This document shows, one piece after another, positions 8,516 through 20,198 of a DNA stretch of 64,000 nt; position 1 is the stretch's first letter, and every line of letters starts with the position of its first letter. The DNA lies in contig NZ_VIVL01000001.1 in the NCBI RefSeq assembly GCF_007828835.1, forward strand, positions 682,001-746,000. Direction: 5' to 3'. The notes beneath the pieces were generated by a model. That model had not been told where the DNA came from, made no database searches, and worked only from the letters and a program-made list of their open reading frames with translations. The stretch is from Variovorax beijingensis. Its GTDB lineage: Bacteria > Pseudomonadota > Gammaproteobacteria > Burkholderiales > Burkholderiaceae_C. Both the position numbers and the translations under genes were made by a program.

Positions 8516-10058
8516 GCAACTCCCGCTTGAGCACCTTGCCGATCGCGCTGCGCGGCAGCTCGTCGATGAACTGCAGCCGCGCCAGGCGCTGCGTCTTTCC
8601 GAGTTGGGCATTGGCCCGTTGCAGCAGTGCGTCCTCGGTGATGTCGTTGCCCTCGCGGCGCACCACGAAGGCCACCGGCGTCTCGCCCCATTGCTCCGAA
8701 GGCACGCCGACCACTGCCACGTCGGCCACGGCCGCGTGGCCGCGCAGCACCGCTTCGAGATCGCTCGGATAGATGTTGAAGCCGCCGCTGATGATCATGT
8801 CCTTCTTGCGGTCGAACAGCGTCAGGAAGCCCTCGGCATCGAAGCGGCCCACGTCGCCGGTGCGGATGAAGCGCTTGCCGGTGGCGTCGAACCACTCGGC
8901 CTCGCGCGTCTTGCCGGGCTGGCGGTGATAGCCGGTCATCATGCCGGCCGAATGGCCCACCACCTCGCCGGCCAGTTCGATGTTGGCGCGCGGGATCTCG
9001 CGGCCTTCCTCGTCGATCAGGCGGATGTCGCTGCCTTCGGCCGGCTGGCCGACCGTGTGCAGCTTGTCCGGATGCAGGTGCGCCTCGAGGATGCAGGTGC
9101 CGCCGCCTTCGGTCATGCCGTAGAACTCGATCAGCCCGCCGGGCCAGCGCTTGAGCACGTCGGCCTTGAGCGCGGCGTTGAAGGGCGCGCTGGTGCTGAA
9201 CTTGAAGCGGAAGGACGAGAGGTCGTGCGCGTCGAAGCGGGGATGCGCCATCAGGCGCTGGTACTGCACCGGCACCAGCATGGTGTGCGTCACACGGCGC
9301 TGCTCGGCCAGCTGCAGGTAGCCGGCCGCATCGAACTTGGGCATCAGCACCACGCAGCCGCCGAAGGCAATGGTCGGAAAGAACACCACCAGCGTGGTGT
9401 TCGAATAGAGCGGCGTCGACAGCAGCGTGACGGTGTCCGGGCCATAGCCGTACTTGGCGCCGCGCTGCACATGGGCCCAGCGCATGCCGTGGCCCTGCAC
9501 GATGCCCTTGGGCTCGCCGGTGGTGCCCGACGAATAGATGATGTTGAAGGGCCTCGAGGGCTGCGTTTCCACGGCACGCGGCTGCGTGCCTGCGGGAGCC
9601 AGCCAGCGCTCGAGGGCCTGCCCGGCGGCGGAGCCGTCGAGCGCCACGCGCGGGATGCCGTCTTCCTTCGCAGGGCCGACGACCTCGGCTGCCGACGCAT
9701 CGGTGAAGAGGATGCGCGCCTCGGCATCCTCGATCATGCGCGCCAGGCTGGCTGGCGTGGAGCCGGGCGCCAGCGGCGCGACCGCGACGCCCGCGCGCAA
9801 GGCGCCGAGGAACACCGCCGCATAGTTCACCGAGGACGCCGCGCAGACCGCGATGGCGTTGCCCGGCCCGAGGCCGTCGCGCTGCAGTGCGGCCGCGACG
9901 CGGTCCATCAGCGCGTTGAGCGCGCCATAGTTCAGTGCCTGTTGCGCGTCCGCGAGCGCGGCATGGTCGGGCGTGTGTTGCGCGTGGAGGCGAACCAGGT
10001 CGGCGATGGCGCCGAAGCTGCGCTCCATGGCGGCTTGAATGGCAGGGTGCGTTTGCAA
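8496..10058 (-). CDS. Acyl-CoA synthetase (AMP-forming, class I adenylate-forming)
   Basis: A 520-aa enzyme that activates a carboxylic acid to acyl-AMP and then acyl-CoA. ATP-binding motif IIYSSGTTGEPKG lies at about 173-185. FYGMTEGGG and the hinge block RTGDVGRF with DRKKDMIISGGFNIYPSDLE follow. The C-terminal catalytic Lys lies in PRSAIGKVLKREL. Length is normal for medium-chain or aryl acid ligases. A LysR regulator gene lies 81 bases upstream on the same strand and the permease overlaps downstream, suggesting uptake and activation of an organic acid. The acid is not identifiable from sequence. Confidence 0.92.
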   Translation of the reverse strand: MQTHPAIQAAMERSFGAIADLVRLHAQHTPDHAALADAQQALNYGALNALMDRVAAALQRDGLGPGNAIAVCAASSVNYAAVFLGALRAGVAVAPLAPGSTPASLARMIEDAEARILFTDASAAEVVGPAKEDGIPRVALDGSAAGQALERWLAPAGTQPRAVETQPSRPFNIIYSSGTTGEPKGIVQGHGMRWAHVQRGAKYGYGPDTVTLLSTPLYSNTTLVVFFPTIAFGGCVVLMPKFDAAGYLQLAEQRRVTHTMLVPVQYQRLMAHPRFDAHDLSSFRFKFSTSAPFNAALKADVLKRWPGGLIEFYGMTEGGGTCILEAHLHPDKLHTVGQPAEGSDIRLIDEEGREIPRANIELAGEVVGHSAGMMTGYHRQPGKTREAEWFDATGKRFIRTGDVGRFDAEGFLTLFDRKKDMIISGGFNIYPSDLEAVLRGHAAVADVAVVGVPSEQWGETPVAFVVRREGNDITEDALLQRANAQLGKTQRLARLQFIDELPRSAIGKVLKRELRELVGR

Positions 10059-10139
10059 AATCTATCCTTCGTCTTGGCCAGAACGGCAGGATAGCGAAGA
10101 CCCCGGCCCGGCGGTGAGCCGCACGCGACGGGCGTGAGC

Positions 10140-11045
10140 CTATGCCGCGCGCAGCGTGCGGCGCGGCTGCCGCACAGGCTTGTCCCGGCGCGCCCACTCG
10201 GCCTGTTCGATCAGGCGGCCGAGCTCGGCCACGGCCGGGCTGCGCTCCCCCGCATCGCCTTCGCCGTAGGCCAGCGTGAAGTCCAGCATCGGCAGCGCGG
10301 GCAGGCCGTCGCGCTCGTCCAGGACCGCCATGCCGGGGCGCAGGTTGTCGCGCGTGAAGGTGGCCACCGCGAGGCCGCTCAGCGCGGCCGTGCGCAGGTC
10401 CTGCAGGCTGTGCGAGCTGAAGGCGCCGTGCCAGGGAATGCCGGCCTGGTTCAGCGCATCGATGCTGACCTGGCGGCATACGCAGGGCGGCGGCGAATAG
10501 GCCAGCGGCAGCGAGGCTCCCTCCGTGCGCTCGAAGCCTTCGGCCGCGGCCCACACCATCGGCAGGCGCCGCAGCAGCGTGCCCTCGACCTCGCCCGAGA
10601 CCGACACCACCACCGCCAGGTCGAGCTCGCGCTCACGCACCATCGTGGCCAGGTCGAGCGTCAGGCCCACGCTCACTTCCAGCCGCACATTGGGACAGCT
10701 GCGCGCGAACTGTTGCAGCAGCTGCGGCAGGCCCTCGCTCATGAAGCTCTCGGGCACGCCGAAGCGCACCGTGCCTTCGATCGGCGAGCAGCGGAAGTGC
10801 CGCGCCAGCGCGTCCTGCGCCTGCAGGATGCGCTCGGCATGGCGCAGGAAGTCCTCGCCATCGGCGGTCAGGCGCAGGCGCCGCGTGGTGCGGTGGAACA
10901 GCGGGCGCCCGACCAGTTCCTCGAGCCGGCGGATCTGGTGGCTGACCGCCGATTGCGTCAGGTGCAGCTGCCCGGCGGCGCGGGTGAAGCCGTTGGCCTG
11001 ATGGACGGCGATGAAGGCCTGCAGCAGGCCGGTGTCGAAGCTCAT
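10140..11045 (-). CDS. LysR-family transcriptional regulator
   Basis: A 301-aa LTTR. The N-terminal winged helix spans about 1-65 (FTRAAGQLHLTQSAVSHQIRRLEELVG) and the rest is an effector-binding domain. It lies divergent to an MFS transporter gene across an AT-rich 110-base gap and also upstream of the acyl-CoA ligase on its own strand, so it could control either side. The helix-turn-helix and length are standard for the family. Confidence 0.9.
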   Translation of the reverse strand: MSFDTGLLQAFIAVHQANGFTRAAGQLHLTQSAVSHQIRRLEELVGRPLFHRTTRRLRLTADGEDFLRHAERILQAQDALARHFRCSPIEGTVRFGVPESFMSEGLPQLLQQFARSCPNVRLEVSVGLTLDLATMVRERELDLAVVVSVSGEVEGTLLRRLPMVWAAAEGFERTEGASLPLAYSPPPCVCRQVSIDALNQAGIPWHGAFSSHSLQDLRTAALSGLAVATFTRDNLRPGMAVLDERDGLPALPMLDFTLAYGEGDAGERSPAVAELGRLIEQAEWARRDKPVRQPRRTLRAA

Positions 11046-11053
11046 GGCTGCCT

Positions 11054-11110
11054 AGATTAATGAAATTACGTCTTGAATGGGTAGAAATTTAATCATTTGC
11101 CTAATGAAAT
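11054..11110. promoter_or_regulatory. AT-rich LysR-type operator/promoter region
   Basis: The gap between the divergent LysR and MFS genes is AT-rich in otherwise GC-rich DNA. TAATGAAAT occurs at 11058-11066 and again at 11102-11110, with ATTTAATCATTT between. This fits a regulator binding region overlapping divergent promoters; exact sites are not provable by eye. Confidence 0.45.
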
Positions 11111-11155
11111 CGGGGTCTTGAGAATGCCTCGGACCACCTTTTTCTCCTCACCCCG

Positions 11156-12727
11156 ATGTCCTCTTCCGCTCCCCGCCATCCCTCCCTCGCGCTGGCCGCC
11201 ATCTGCCTCGCTGCGCTGATGTTCGGCCTGGAGATTTCCAGCGTGCCGATCATCCTGCCGGTGCTCGAAGCGCGGCTGCACGCCGACTTCCAGGACCTGC
11301 AATGGATCATGAACGCCTACACCATCGCCTGCACCACGGTGCTGATGGCCACCGGCACGCTGGCCGACCGCTACGGACGGCGCCGCATGTTCGCGCTCAC
11401 GGTGCTGGCCTTCGGCGTGGCCTCGCTGCTGTGCGGGCTGGCGCCCGGCACGCCGGTGCTGATTGCCACGCGCTTCCTGCAGGGCATGGCGGGCGGTGCG
11501 ATGTTCATCTGCTCGATCGCGATCCTGTCGCACCAGTTTCCGGACGGCCGGGCGCGCGGCCGCGCCTTTGCGATCTGGGGCGTGGTGGCCGGCATCGGCC
11601 TGGGCTTCGGGCCGGTGGTGGGCGGTGCGATCATTGCGCTGGCCAGCTGGCACTGGGTCTTCCTGGTGCATGCGCCGCTGGCGTTGCTCGGGCTGGCGCT
11701 GATCATGGCCGGCGTGGCGGAGTCCCGCGATCCGCTGGCCAGCCAGCAGAAGCTGGACCTGGCGGGCATCGTCACGCTGACCATCGCGGTGCTCGGGCTC
11801 ACCTGGCTGATCACGCAGGGCGACAGCCTGGGCTGGACCAGCCCGGCCGCGCTGGGGCTGATGGCCGTCACCGCGGCGGGCCTCGCAGCCTTCGTCGCGG
11901 TGGAGCGCTTCCATCCGCACCCGATGTTCGACTTCTCGGTGTTCCGCATCCGCGACTTCTCGGGTGCCATCGTCGGCTGCATCGGCATGAACTGCAGCTA
12001 CTGGCCGTTCATGATCTACCTGCCGCTGTATTTTTCCGCCGGCCTGGGCTACGACACGGCCACCGTGGGGCTGGCGCTGCTGGTCTACACGGTGCCTTTC
12101 CTGGTGATGCCGCCGATCGCGCAATGGCTGCTGCTGCGCTACCAGGCGCGCTTCGTGATCCCCGCCGGCCTGTTCCTGATCGGCCTGGGCTTCATGGCGA
12201 TGAAGTGGGGCAGCGGCCTCGCGCACCTGGGCGGCTGGACGGTGCTGCCCGGTGCGCTCATTGCCGGCATCGGCCTGGGCCTGACCACCACGCCCGCGAC
12301 CAACATGACCACCGCCTCGGTGCCCGCGCACCGCGCCGGCATGGCCTCGGGCATGGACGTCAGCGCGCGCCTCATCTCGCTGGCCATCAACATCGCGCTG
12401 ATGGGCCTGGTGCTGGTGGCGGGCATCCTGGCTGCGCTGCGGGGCTCGCTGGGGACGGCGCTCGATGCGGCGCGGCTGCGCGCCCTGGCCGGGCAGCTCG
12501 CGGGCGGGGACATGGCGGGCGCGCAGCAGGCGCTGGCGACGCTGGCGGTGCCGGATGCGTCCGGTGCACTCCTGCAGGCCGCCGTGGCCCATGGCTTCGG
12601 CTGGGTCATGCTGTACGGCGGGCTCGGCGCCTGGCTGGCCGCGGCGCTCAGCTTCGCGGTGTTCGGCGGCCGGCAGGCTCCGGCTGCCGCGCGGGAAGCT
12701 TCACCCCGGGCGGCCGGCGGGCGCTGA
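11156..12727 (+). CDS. DHA2-family MFS exporter (EmrB/QacA type)
   Basis: A 523-aa membrane protein with about 14 helices. Motif A after helix 2 is GTLADRYGRRRMFAL, and the helix 5 motif C region reads GIGLGFGPVVGGAI. Members are proton-driven drug or metabolite exporters of the inner membrane. No EmrA-like adaptor gene is adjacent. Expression is probably controlled by the divergent LysR regulator. The C-terminal 30 residues are Ala/Arg-rich and not conserved. Confidence 0.9.
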   Translation: MSSSAPRHPSLALAAICLAALMFGLEISSVPIILPVLEARLHADFQDLQWIMNAYTIACTTVLMATGTLADRYGRRRMFALTVLAFGVASLLCGLAPGTPVLIATRFLQGMAGGAMFICSIAILSHQFPDGRARGRAFAIWGVVAGIGLGFGPVVGGAIIALASWHWVFLVHAPLALLGLALIMAGVAESRDPLASQQKLDLAGIVTLTIAVLGLTWLITQGDSLGWTSPAALGLMAVTAAGLAAFVAVERFHPHPMFDFSVFRIRDFSGAIVGCIGMNCSYWPFMIYLPLYFSAGLGYDTATVGLALLVYTVPFLVMPPIAQWLLLRYQARFVIPAGLFLIGLGFMAMKWGSGLAHLGGWTVLPGALIAGIGLGLTTTPATNMTTASVPAHRAGMASGMDVSARLISLAINIALMGLVLVAGILAALRGSLGTALDAARLRALAGQLAGGDMAGAQQALATLAVPDASGALLQAAVAHGFGWVMLYGGLGAWLAAALSFAVFGGRQAPAAAREASPRAAGGR

Positions 12728-12744
12728 GGCGCGCCGGCGGTCTC

Positions 12745-13728
12745 TCAGACGCCGGCGGCGTGCGCCTGCTGGTCCGCGTGGTAGCTCGAGCGCACCATCG
12801 CGCCCACGGCCGCATGGCTGAAGCCCATCTTGTAGGCCTCTTCCTCGAACATCTTGAAGGTGTCGGGATGCACGTAGCGGCGCACCGGCAGATGCGAGCC
12901 CGATGGCGACAGGTACTGGCCGATGGTCAGCATGTCGATGTCGTGGGCGCGCATGTCGCGCATCACCTGAAGGATCTCTTCGTCGGTTTCACCGAGGCCC
13001 ACCATGATGCCGCTCTTGGTCGGAACCTGCGGATGCAGCGCCTTGAACTTCTTCAGCAGGTTGAGGCTGAACTGGTAGTCGCTGCCCGGGCGCGCTTCCT
13101 TGTAGAGGCGCGGCGCGGTTTCGAGGTTGTGGTTCATCACATCGGGCGGTGCGGCCTTGAGGATTTCCAATGCGCGGTCGTCGCGGCCGCGGAAGTCGGG
13201 CACGAGGATTTCGATCTGCGTCATCGGCGAGAGCTCGCGGATGTTGGTGATGCAGTCGACGAAATGCTGGCTGCCGCCGTCGCGCAGGTCGTCGCGGTCG
13301 ACGCTGGTGATCACCACGTACTTCAGGCGCAGCTTGGCGATGGTCTTGGCGAGGTTGAGCGGCTCGTCCTTGTCGAGCGGGTCGGGGCGGCCGTGGCCCA
13401 CGTCGCAGAACGGGCAGCGGCGCGTGCACTTGTCGCCCATGATCATGAAGGTGGCGGTGCCGTTGCCGAAGCATTCGCCGATGTTCGGGCAGGAGGCTTC
13501 TTCGCAGACCGTATGCAGGTTGCTCTCGCGCAGGATCTGCTTGATCTCGTAGAAGCGCGTGGTGGGGCTGCCGGCCTTCACGCGGATCCAGTCGGGCTTC
13601 TTGAGCACCTCGCCCTGCTGCACCACCTTGACGGGGATGCGCGAGAGCTTGGCCGCGGCCTTCTGCTTGGCCAGCGGGTTGTAGGTTTCGGCGCTTTGTG
13701 CGTCGCGGACGACTTCTGTGGTGCTCAT
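12745..13728 (-). CDS. lipA: Lipoyl synthase
   Basis: A 327-aa radical-SAM enzyme that inserts two sulfurs into octanoyl groups on E2/GcvH proteins. Auxiliary cluster cysteines are C75, C80 and C86 ([12 protein letters not shown]). The radical-SAM cluster is C101-xxx-C105-xx-C108 (CTRRCPFC). The C-terminal RSSYHA motif supplies the serine ligand of the auxiliary cluster. It lies 7 bases after lipB on the same strand. The gene is convergent with the MFS gene; an 8-bp inverted repeat at 12732-12757 overlaps its stop. Confidence 0.98.
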   Translation of the reverse strand: MSTTEVVRDAQSAETYNPLAKQKAAAKLSRIPVKVVQQGEVLKKPDWIRVKAGSPTTRFYEIKQILRESNLHTVCEEASCPNIGECFGNGTATFMIMGDKCTRRCPFCDVGHGRPDPLDKDEPLNLAKTIAKLRLKYVVITSVDRDDLRDGGSQHFVDCITNIRELSPMTQIEILVPDFRGRDDRALEILKAAPPDVMNHNLETAPRLYKEARPGSDYQFSLNLLKKFKALHPQVPTKSGIMVGLGETDEEILQVMRDMRAHDIDMLTIGQYLSPSGSHLPVRRYVHPDTFKMFEEEAYKMGFSHAAVGAMVRSSYHADQQAHAAGV

Positions 13729-13735
13729 TGGAGTG

Positions 13736-14416
13736 TCAAGGCGCCAGGTAGGTGCTGAGCTTCTGGCTCAGGACCCGGGCAGCTTCTTCCCATGTGGTTT
13801 GGACCCCGATTGTAGAAAGATCGACCGTTTGCAGCCCCGCATAGCCGCAAGGGTTGATGCGCGAGAAGGGTTCGAGGTCCATCGCGACGTTGAGCGCCAC
13901 GCCGTGGTAGGTGGCGTGGCGGCTCACCTTGATGCCGAGCGCGGCGATCTTGCCGAGGCCGCGGAACGGGTCGCCCGCGGGCAGCGGGCCGGTCAGCGCG
14001 GCATGCGAAAAAGGGTCGTCGAGCCGCACGTAGATGCCCGGCGCGCCCGCCACGCGGTGGCCGGTCACGCCGAAGTGCGCCACCGTGCGCAGCACCGATT
14101 CCTCGATGCGAAAGACGTATTCCTTCACGAAGTAGCCTGCGCGCCGAAGATCGATCAGCGGATAGGCCACCACCTGGCCCGGGCCGTGGAAGGTGACCTG
14201 GCCGCCGCGGTCGGTCTGCACGACGGGGATTGCGCCGGGGTTCAGGATGTGGTCCTGCTTGCCCGCAATGCCCTGCGTGAAGACCGGCGCATGCTCGCAG
14301 ATCCACAGCGCATCGGGCGTCTCGGGCAGGCGCTCGAGCGTGAACTGCTTCATCGCGCCGTAGGTCGCGGCGTAGTCGGCGGCGCCCAGCCATGTGGCTT
14401 CGATGCCCGTGCTCAT
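13736..14416 (-). CDS. lipB: Octanoyl-ACP:protein N-octanoyltransferase
   Basis: A 226-aa enzyme that moves octanoate from ACP to lipoyl domains before LipA acts. It has the family signature [12 protein letters not shown] (70-81), lysine K156 ([10 protein letters not shown]) and catalytic C190 (NPCGYAG). A loop of about 20 residues between the GIYVRL strand and GKIAAL is longer than in E. coli LipB. The gene sits between ybeD and lipA on the same strand. Confidence 0.97.
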   Translation of the reverse strand: MSTGIEATWLGAADYAATYGAMKQFTLERLPETPDALWICEHAPVFTQGIAGKQDHILNPGAIPVVQTDRGGQVTFHGPGQVVAYPLIDLRRAGYFVKEYVFRIEESVLRTVAHFGVTGHRVAGAPGIYVRLDDPFSHAALTGPLPAGDPFRGLGKIAALGIKVSRHATYHGVALNVAMDLEPFSRINPCGYAGLQTVDLSTIGVQTTWEEAARVLSQKLSTYLAP

Positions 14417-14441
14417 CGCGTGCCCGGCGCCCAGCGCTTCT

Positions 14442-14756
14442 TCAGAGAACGACCTTGACCATCGGATGGGCCGACAGCGCGCGGTACAGATCGTCGAGCT
14501 GCTCGCGGCTGGTGGCGGTGACGGTGATCGTCACGCCGAGGTAGTTGCCCGCCTTGCTGTCGCGCAGCTCGACCGTGGTGGCGTCGAACGCCGGATCGAA
14601 ACGCTCGGCGATCTGGGTGATGGCATGCACGAAGCCATCGGCCTTGACGCCCATGACCTTGATCGGAAACTGCGAGGGGTACTCGATCAGCGATTCCTTG
14701 CGCGGATCGGGAACGTGGACGGTGGCGGTTTCGATCTTGTCGTTGGTGTCGGTCAT
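14442..14756 (-). CDS. ybeD: YbeD/DUF493 family protein
   Basis: A 104-aa protein of the DUF493 family with an ACT-like fold ([14 protein letters not shown], ending in [12 protein letters not shown]). The function is not established, but the gene is almost always next to lipB, as here. Its start overlaps the end of the aminotransferase gene by 4 bases (ATGA), so translation is coupled. Confidence 0.95.
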   Translation of the reverse strand: MTDTNDKIETATVHVPDPRKESLIEYPSQFPIKVMGVKADGFVHAITQIAERFDPAFDATTVELRDSKAGNYLGVTITVTATSREQLDDLYRALSAHPMVKVVL

Positions 14757-15646
14757 GCGGGAACTCCTTGCGCTTGCGCGTTGCTCAGCTTGGCCTGCTG
14801 GTAGGCCGCGTACAAGGCTTGATAGATGGGGCCGGGCCGGCCATTTCCAATCGCCTGGCCATCGAGCGTCACCACCGGCAGCACTTCCTTGCTGGCCGAC
14901 GAGAGCAGCAGCTCGTCGGCGCCGAAAACCTCATCGCGCGAGATGCGGCGCAGAGTGAACGGGATGCCGCACTCGGCGCACAGGCGTTCGAGCAGGCCGT
15001 AGCGGATGCCGGTCAGCACCAGGTTGTCCTTGGGCGGCCCCACGAGGCCGCCGTCCTTCACGATCCACACGTTGCTCGACGAGGCCTCGCTGAGCCATTC
15101 GTCGCGGAACATGATGGTCTCGGCCGCGCCGGCCTCGACGCTGATCTGCCGCGCCAGCACCGCGCCCAGCAGGCTGGTGCTCTTGATGTGCGCCTTCTGC
15201 CAGCGGAAGTCGGCCGCGCTCACGCAGGCCACGCCCTTGGCGCGCACGGCATCGGCCACCGGCGGCAGCGGATTCACCATCACGAACACCGTCGGGCGCA
15301 CGCCCCGGGTCATGGCATGATCGCGCGGCGCGACACCGCGGGTAACTTGAAAGTACACGGCCTGGGGCGCATCGCCGCCCGGCTCGACGAGCCGCATCAC
15401 GATGCCGCGCCAATGGGCGAGCGTGAGCGGATTGGCGATCTGCAGTTCGGCCAGCGAGCGATCGAGGCGCGCCATGTGCTCCTCGAAGCAGAAGGGCTGG
15501 CCACCGTAGACGGGGACGACTTCATAGACGCCGTCGCCGAAGATGAAGCCGCGGTCGAGCACGCTGATGCGTGCGTCCTTGAGTGCGGTGTACTCGCCGT
15601 CGAGGTAGCAGAGCGTGGAGGGGAGTGCGGCGGTAAGAGGGTGCAT
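14753..15646 (-). CDS. dat: D-amino-acid transaminase-like class IV aminotransferase
   Basis: A 297-aa PLP enzyme of fold type IV (D-alanine transaminase/branched-chain class). ISVLDRGFIFGDGVYEVVPV is at about 27-46. The PLP lysine lies in the WQKAHIKSTSLLG region, and SEASSSNVW and LLSSASKEVLPV match D-amino-acid transaminases. It would interconvert D-amino acids and keto acids for the cell wall. It begins the dat-ybeD-lipB-lipA run typical of beta-proteobacteria, although the usual dacA-type carboxypeptidase gene is not upstream here. It diverges from the ATP synthase operon. Confidence 0.9.
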   Translation of the reverse strand: MHPLTAALPSTLCYLDGEYTALKDARISVLDRGFIFGDGVYEVVPVYGGQPFCFEEHMARLDRSLAELQIANPLTLAHWRGIVMRLVEPGGDAPQAVYFQVTRGVAPRDHAMTRGVRPTVFVMVNPLPPVADAVRAKGVACVSAADFRWQKAHIKSTSLLGAVLARQISVEAGAAETIMFRDEWLSEASSSNVWIVKDGGLVGPPKDNLVLTGIRYGLLERLCAECGIPFTLRRISRDEVFGADELLLSSASKEVLPVVTLDGQAIGNGRPGPIYQALYAAYQQAKLSNAQAQGVPA

Positions 15647-15751
15647 GTCTGGAATTATGGTTGCGCGCGGCAGGTCGGGTTCTCGTCAGCCAACGAGGCC
15701 TCGATTTGCAAACGCGACAGCTCGGGTGGCCGGACGGGCTGGGTTTTTACT

Positions 15752-15757
15752 TATAAT
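15752..15757 (+). promoter_or_regulatory. Probable promoter -10 of the ATP synthase operon
   Basis: A perfect TATAAT lies 48 bases before atpI in a local AT-rich stretch (GTTTTTACTTATAATCAATG). I cannot identify a good -35 at 16-18 bp, so this is a partial promoter call based on the hexamer and position. Confidence 0.5.
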
Positions 15758-15804
15758 CAATGGCTTTGTAGAAATTCTGGGTCGTCATCCGGGCTTCATT
15801 CGAA

Positions 15805-16290
15805 ATGAAAACAATCGCCCGAAAAGATGAGCAAGTCGCGGAAGACCTCGACGCAGAATACAAGCCGTTGACCGCCGATGAGGCGCGTGAACTGCGAGCA
15901 AGGCATCCCTCGATCTCCCCCTGGTGGGTCATCGCGGGGCAGTTGGTTGTCGGTCTGCTGGTGGCTTTGGCCGCCTGGGGACTGACGGGGAGGCAAAATC
16001 TGGGGTGGTCCGCCGGCTACGGCGCGATTGCGGTGGTCATTCCTGCTGCGGTGTTCGCGCGGGGGCTGACCGGCCGGTTTTCTTCCCTGAATCCGGGCAC
16101 TGCGGTGGTTGGGTTCTTCCTGTGGGAAATGGTCAAGATGGCCTTGTCGATTGCGATGTTGTTCGCAGCGCCAAGGCTGATAACGGCGCTGAGCTGGCCA
16201 GCAATGCTGATCGGTTTGGTGGTGACAATGAAGGCGGCCTGGTTGGCGGTGATGTTCTCGCCCCGGCGCCGGCAACATAGAGACGAGTAA
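15805..16290 (+). CDS. atpI: ATP synthase accessory protein I
   Basis: A 161-aa membrane protein at the head of the operon. A charged cytoplasmic leader of about 38 residues is followed by four hydrophobic helices, with FFLWEMVKMALSIAML in the third. AtpI assists assembly of the c-ring and possibly Mg2+ uptake. Leader length and gene order match beta-proteobacterial AtpI. atpB follows after 4 bases. Confidence 0.9.
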   Translation: MKTIARKDEQVAEDLDAEYKPLTADEARELRARHPSISPWWVIAGQLVVGLLVALAAWGLTGRQNLGWSAGYGAIAVVIPAAVFARGLTGRFSSLNPGTAVVGFFLWEMVKMALSIAMLFAAPRLITALSWPAMLIGLVVTMKAAWLAVMFSPRRRQHRDE

Positions 16291-16294
16291 CTGA

Positions 16295-17164
16295 ATGGCT
16301 GCTGAAAACGCTGCGGAACATGGTCAGACCGCGGGTGAATACATCATTCACCACTTGACGCACCTGCAAAGCTCCAAGCCGGGCGGTGTTGCGGACTTTT
16401 CGGTTTTCAATTTCGACTCGCTCTTCTTCTCGATAGCACTGGGCATCCTGGGTTGCTGGCTGCTCTGGCTGGCTGCCCGCAAGGCTACTTCGGGCGTTCC
16501 CGGCCGTTTTCAAGCGGCTGTCGAGCTGCTGGTGGAAATGGTCGACCAGCAGGCCAAGGGCATCGTTCACAACGCCACCAGCCGCAAGTTCGTGGCCCCG
16601 CTGGCGCTCACGATCTTCGTCTGGATCTTCCTGCTCAATGCAATGGACCTGTTCCCGGTCGATTTGTTCCCGGCGATCTGGGCCAAGATCTTCCACATCG
16701 CCGGCGAAGACCCGCACCATGCCTACCTGCGCGTCGTGCCCACGGCCGACCTCTCGGTGACAATGGGCATGTCGGTGGCCGTGCTGCTGGTCTGCCTCTA
16801 CTACAACATCAAGATCAAGGGCCTGGGCGGCTGGGTGCACGAGCTCTTCACCGCGCCGTTCGGCAACCACTGGGCGCTGTATCCGTTCAACTTCGCGATG
16901 CAGATGATCGAGTTCATCGCCAAGACCGTCTCGCACGGCATGCGGCTGTTCGGCAACATGTATGCCGGCGAACTGATCTTCCTGCTGATCGCGCTGATGG
17001 GCGGCGCCTGGTCGCTGTCGGCCACCGGCATCGGCCTGGCCATCGGCCACATCATCGCGGGCACGGCCTGGGCCATCTTCCACATCCTGATCATCACGCT
17101 GCAGGCGTTCGTGTTCATGATGCTGGCGCTGGTCTACATCGGCCAGGCCCACGATCACCACTGA
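16295..17164 (+). CDS. atpB: ATP synthase F0 subunit a
   Basis: A 289-aa inner-membrane subunit that forms the proton half-channels beside the c-ring. The essential arginine lies in [16 protein letters not shown], about residue 215. Five to six membrane helices are visible. The N-terminus ([20 protein letters not shown]) is the form found in beta-proteobacteria. ATP synthesis is coupled through this subunit to subunit c. Confidence 0.97.
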   Translation: MAAENAAEHGQTAGEYIIHHLTHLQSSKPGGVADFSVFNFDSLFFSIALGILGCWLLWLAARKATSGVPGRFQAAVELLVEMVDQQAKGIVHNATSRKFVAPLALTIFVWIFLLNAMDLFPVDLFPAIWAKIFHIAGEDPHHAYLRVVPTADLSVTMGMSVAVLLVCLYYNIKIKGLGGWVHELFTAPFGNHWALYPFNFAMQMIEFIAKTVSHGMRLFGNMYAGELIFLLIALMGGAWSLSATGIGLAIGHIIAGTAWAIFHILIITLQAFVFMMLALVYIGQAHDHH

Positions 17165-17488
<324 letters not shown>

Positions 17489-17565
17489 GTCTTTCTCGTC
17501 GGACCCGTGTCGTCGTTCCCCTCTGTGGAATGGCTTCGCATTCAATCCCAAAGAGAGGGTGAAAA

Positions 17566-18036
17566 GTGAGCATTACCGGTACCCTGATCGTTCAGATGAT
17601 CGTGTTCCTGATCCTGGTCGGGTTCACGATGAAGTTCGTGTGGCCGCCGATCGCGAAGGCGCTGGACGACCGCGCTGCGAAGATCGCCGAAGGCCTCGCT
17701 GCCGCCGACAAGGCCAAGTCCGAACTGTCCGCCGCCAACAAGCGCGTGGAAGCCGAACTGGGCCAGGCACGCAACGAGTCCGCACAACGTCTTGCCGACG
17801 CCGAACGTCGCGCCCAGGCCATCGTTGAAGAGGCCAAGGCCCGCGCGACCGAGGAAGGCAACAAGATCGTTGCAGCCGCACGCGTCGAAGCCGACCAGCA
17901 GGCACTGAAGGCGCGCGAAGCGCTGCGCGAGCAAGTCGCGGCCCTGGCCGTCAAGGGCGCAGAGCAGATCCTGCGCAAGGAAGTGAATGCAGGCGTTCAC
18001 GCCGATTTGCTCGCCCGCCTGCAGACCGAACTCTGA
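17566..18036 (+). CDS. atpF: ATP synthase F0 subunit b
   Basis: A 156-aa stator subunit. One N-terminal membrane helix (about 5-25) is followed by a long charged alpha-helix/coiled coil rich in Ala, Glu, Lys and Arg. The start is GTG at 17566 with AGAGAGGG 6-7 bases upstream, giving the standard 156-aa length. It links F0 subunit a with the delta subunit encoded next. Confidence 0.96.
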   Translation: MSITGTLIVQMIVFLILVGFTMKFVWPPIAKALDDRAAKIAEGLAAADKAKSELSAANKRVEAELGQARNESAQRLADAERRAQAIVEEAKARATEEGNKIVAAARVEADQQALKAREALREQVAALAVKGAEQILRKEVNAGVHADLLARLQTEL

Positions 18037-18044
18037 TAGAAGCC

Positions 18045-18575
18045 ATGGCAGAACTCGCCACCATTGCACGCCCCTACGCCGAGGCGCTCTTCAAGGCCTC
18101 GTCGTCCGACGTCGCCGGCACCAGCGCCTGGCTCGAAAAGATGGCCGTCATCGCGGCCAGTCCGGAGCTCCAGCAGTTCGCCGACAACCCCAAGGCCACG
18201 GCCGAGCAGGTTCTCGGCGTGGTCGCCGGCGCCTTCGGTGCGCCGCTGCCCGCCCATGCCCAGAACTTCCTGGGTGCGCTCCTCGACAACGGGCGCTTCT
18301 CGGTGCTGCCGGAAATTGCGAAGCAGTTCCGGGCACTGGCCAACGCGAAGAGCGGTTCGTCCGACGCCGTGGTCTACAGCGCCTTCCCGATCGACGCCTC
18401 GGCCCTGGCCAATGTGGCGGCCGCGCTCGAAAAGCGCTTCGGCCGCAAGCTGCAGGTCACGGTCCAGCAAGAGCCGGAACTGATCGGCGGCATTCGTGTG
18501 GTGGTCGGCGACGAGGTGCTCGACACCTCCGTCAAAGCGCGCCTTGAACAAATGAAAGTTGCGCTGGCGGCCTGA
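18045..18575 (+). CDS. atpH: ATP synthase F1 subunit delta
   Basis: A 176-aa subunit connecting the b dimer to the top of F1. It begins with the family's [11 protein letters not shown] (7-17) and ends with the conserved [25 protein letters not shown] region. It lies 8 bases after atpF. Confidence 0.96.
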   Translation: MAELATIARPYAEALFKASSSDVAGTSAWLEKMAVIAASPELQQFADNPKATAEQVLGVVAGAFGAPLPAHAQNFLGALLDNGRFSVLPEIAKQFRALANAKSGSSDAVVYSAFPIDASALANVAAALEKRFGRKLQVTVQQEPELIGGIRVVVGDEVLDTSVKARLEQMKVALAA

Positions 18576-18623
18576 CGGTCTTCAGCCCTCTACTTGTAGC
18601 CTCAAAGAAAGAAGGAAAGAGTC

Positions 18624-20177
<1,554 letters not shown>

Positions 20178-20198
20178 TCGGCCGGACAAGGAGCACTC

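Noticed and set aside
12732-12757. CGCCGGCG inverted repeat between the MFS and lipA genes as a terminator
   Set aside because: The loop is 10 bases, there is no T-run, and GC-rich 8-bp inverted repeats are frequent by chance here. It is noted only under lipA.
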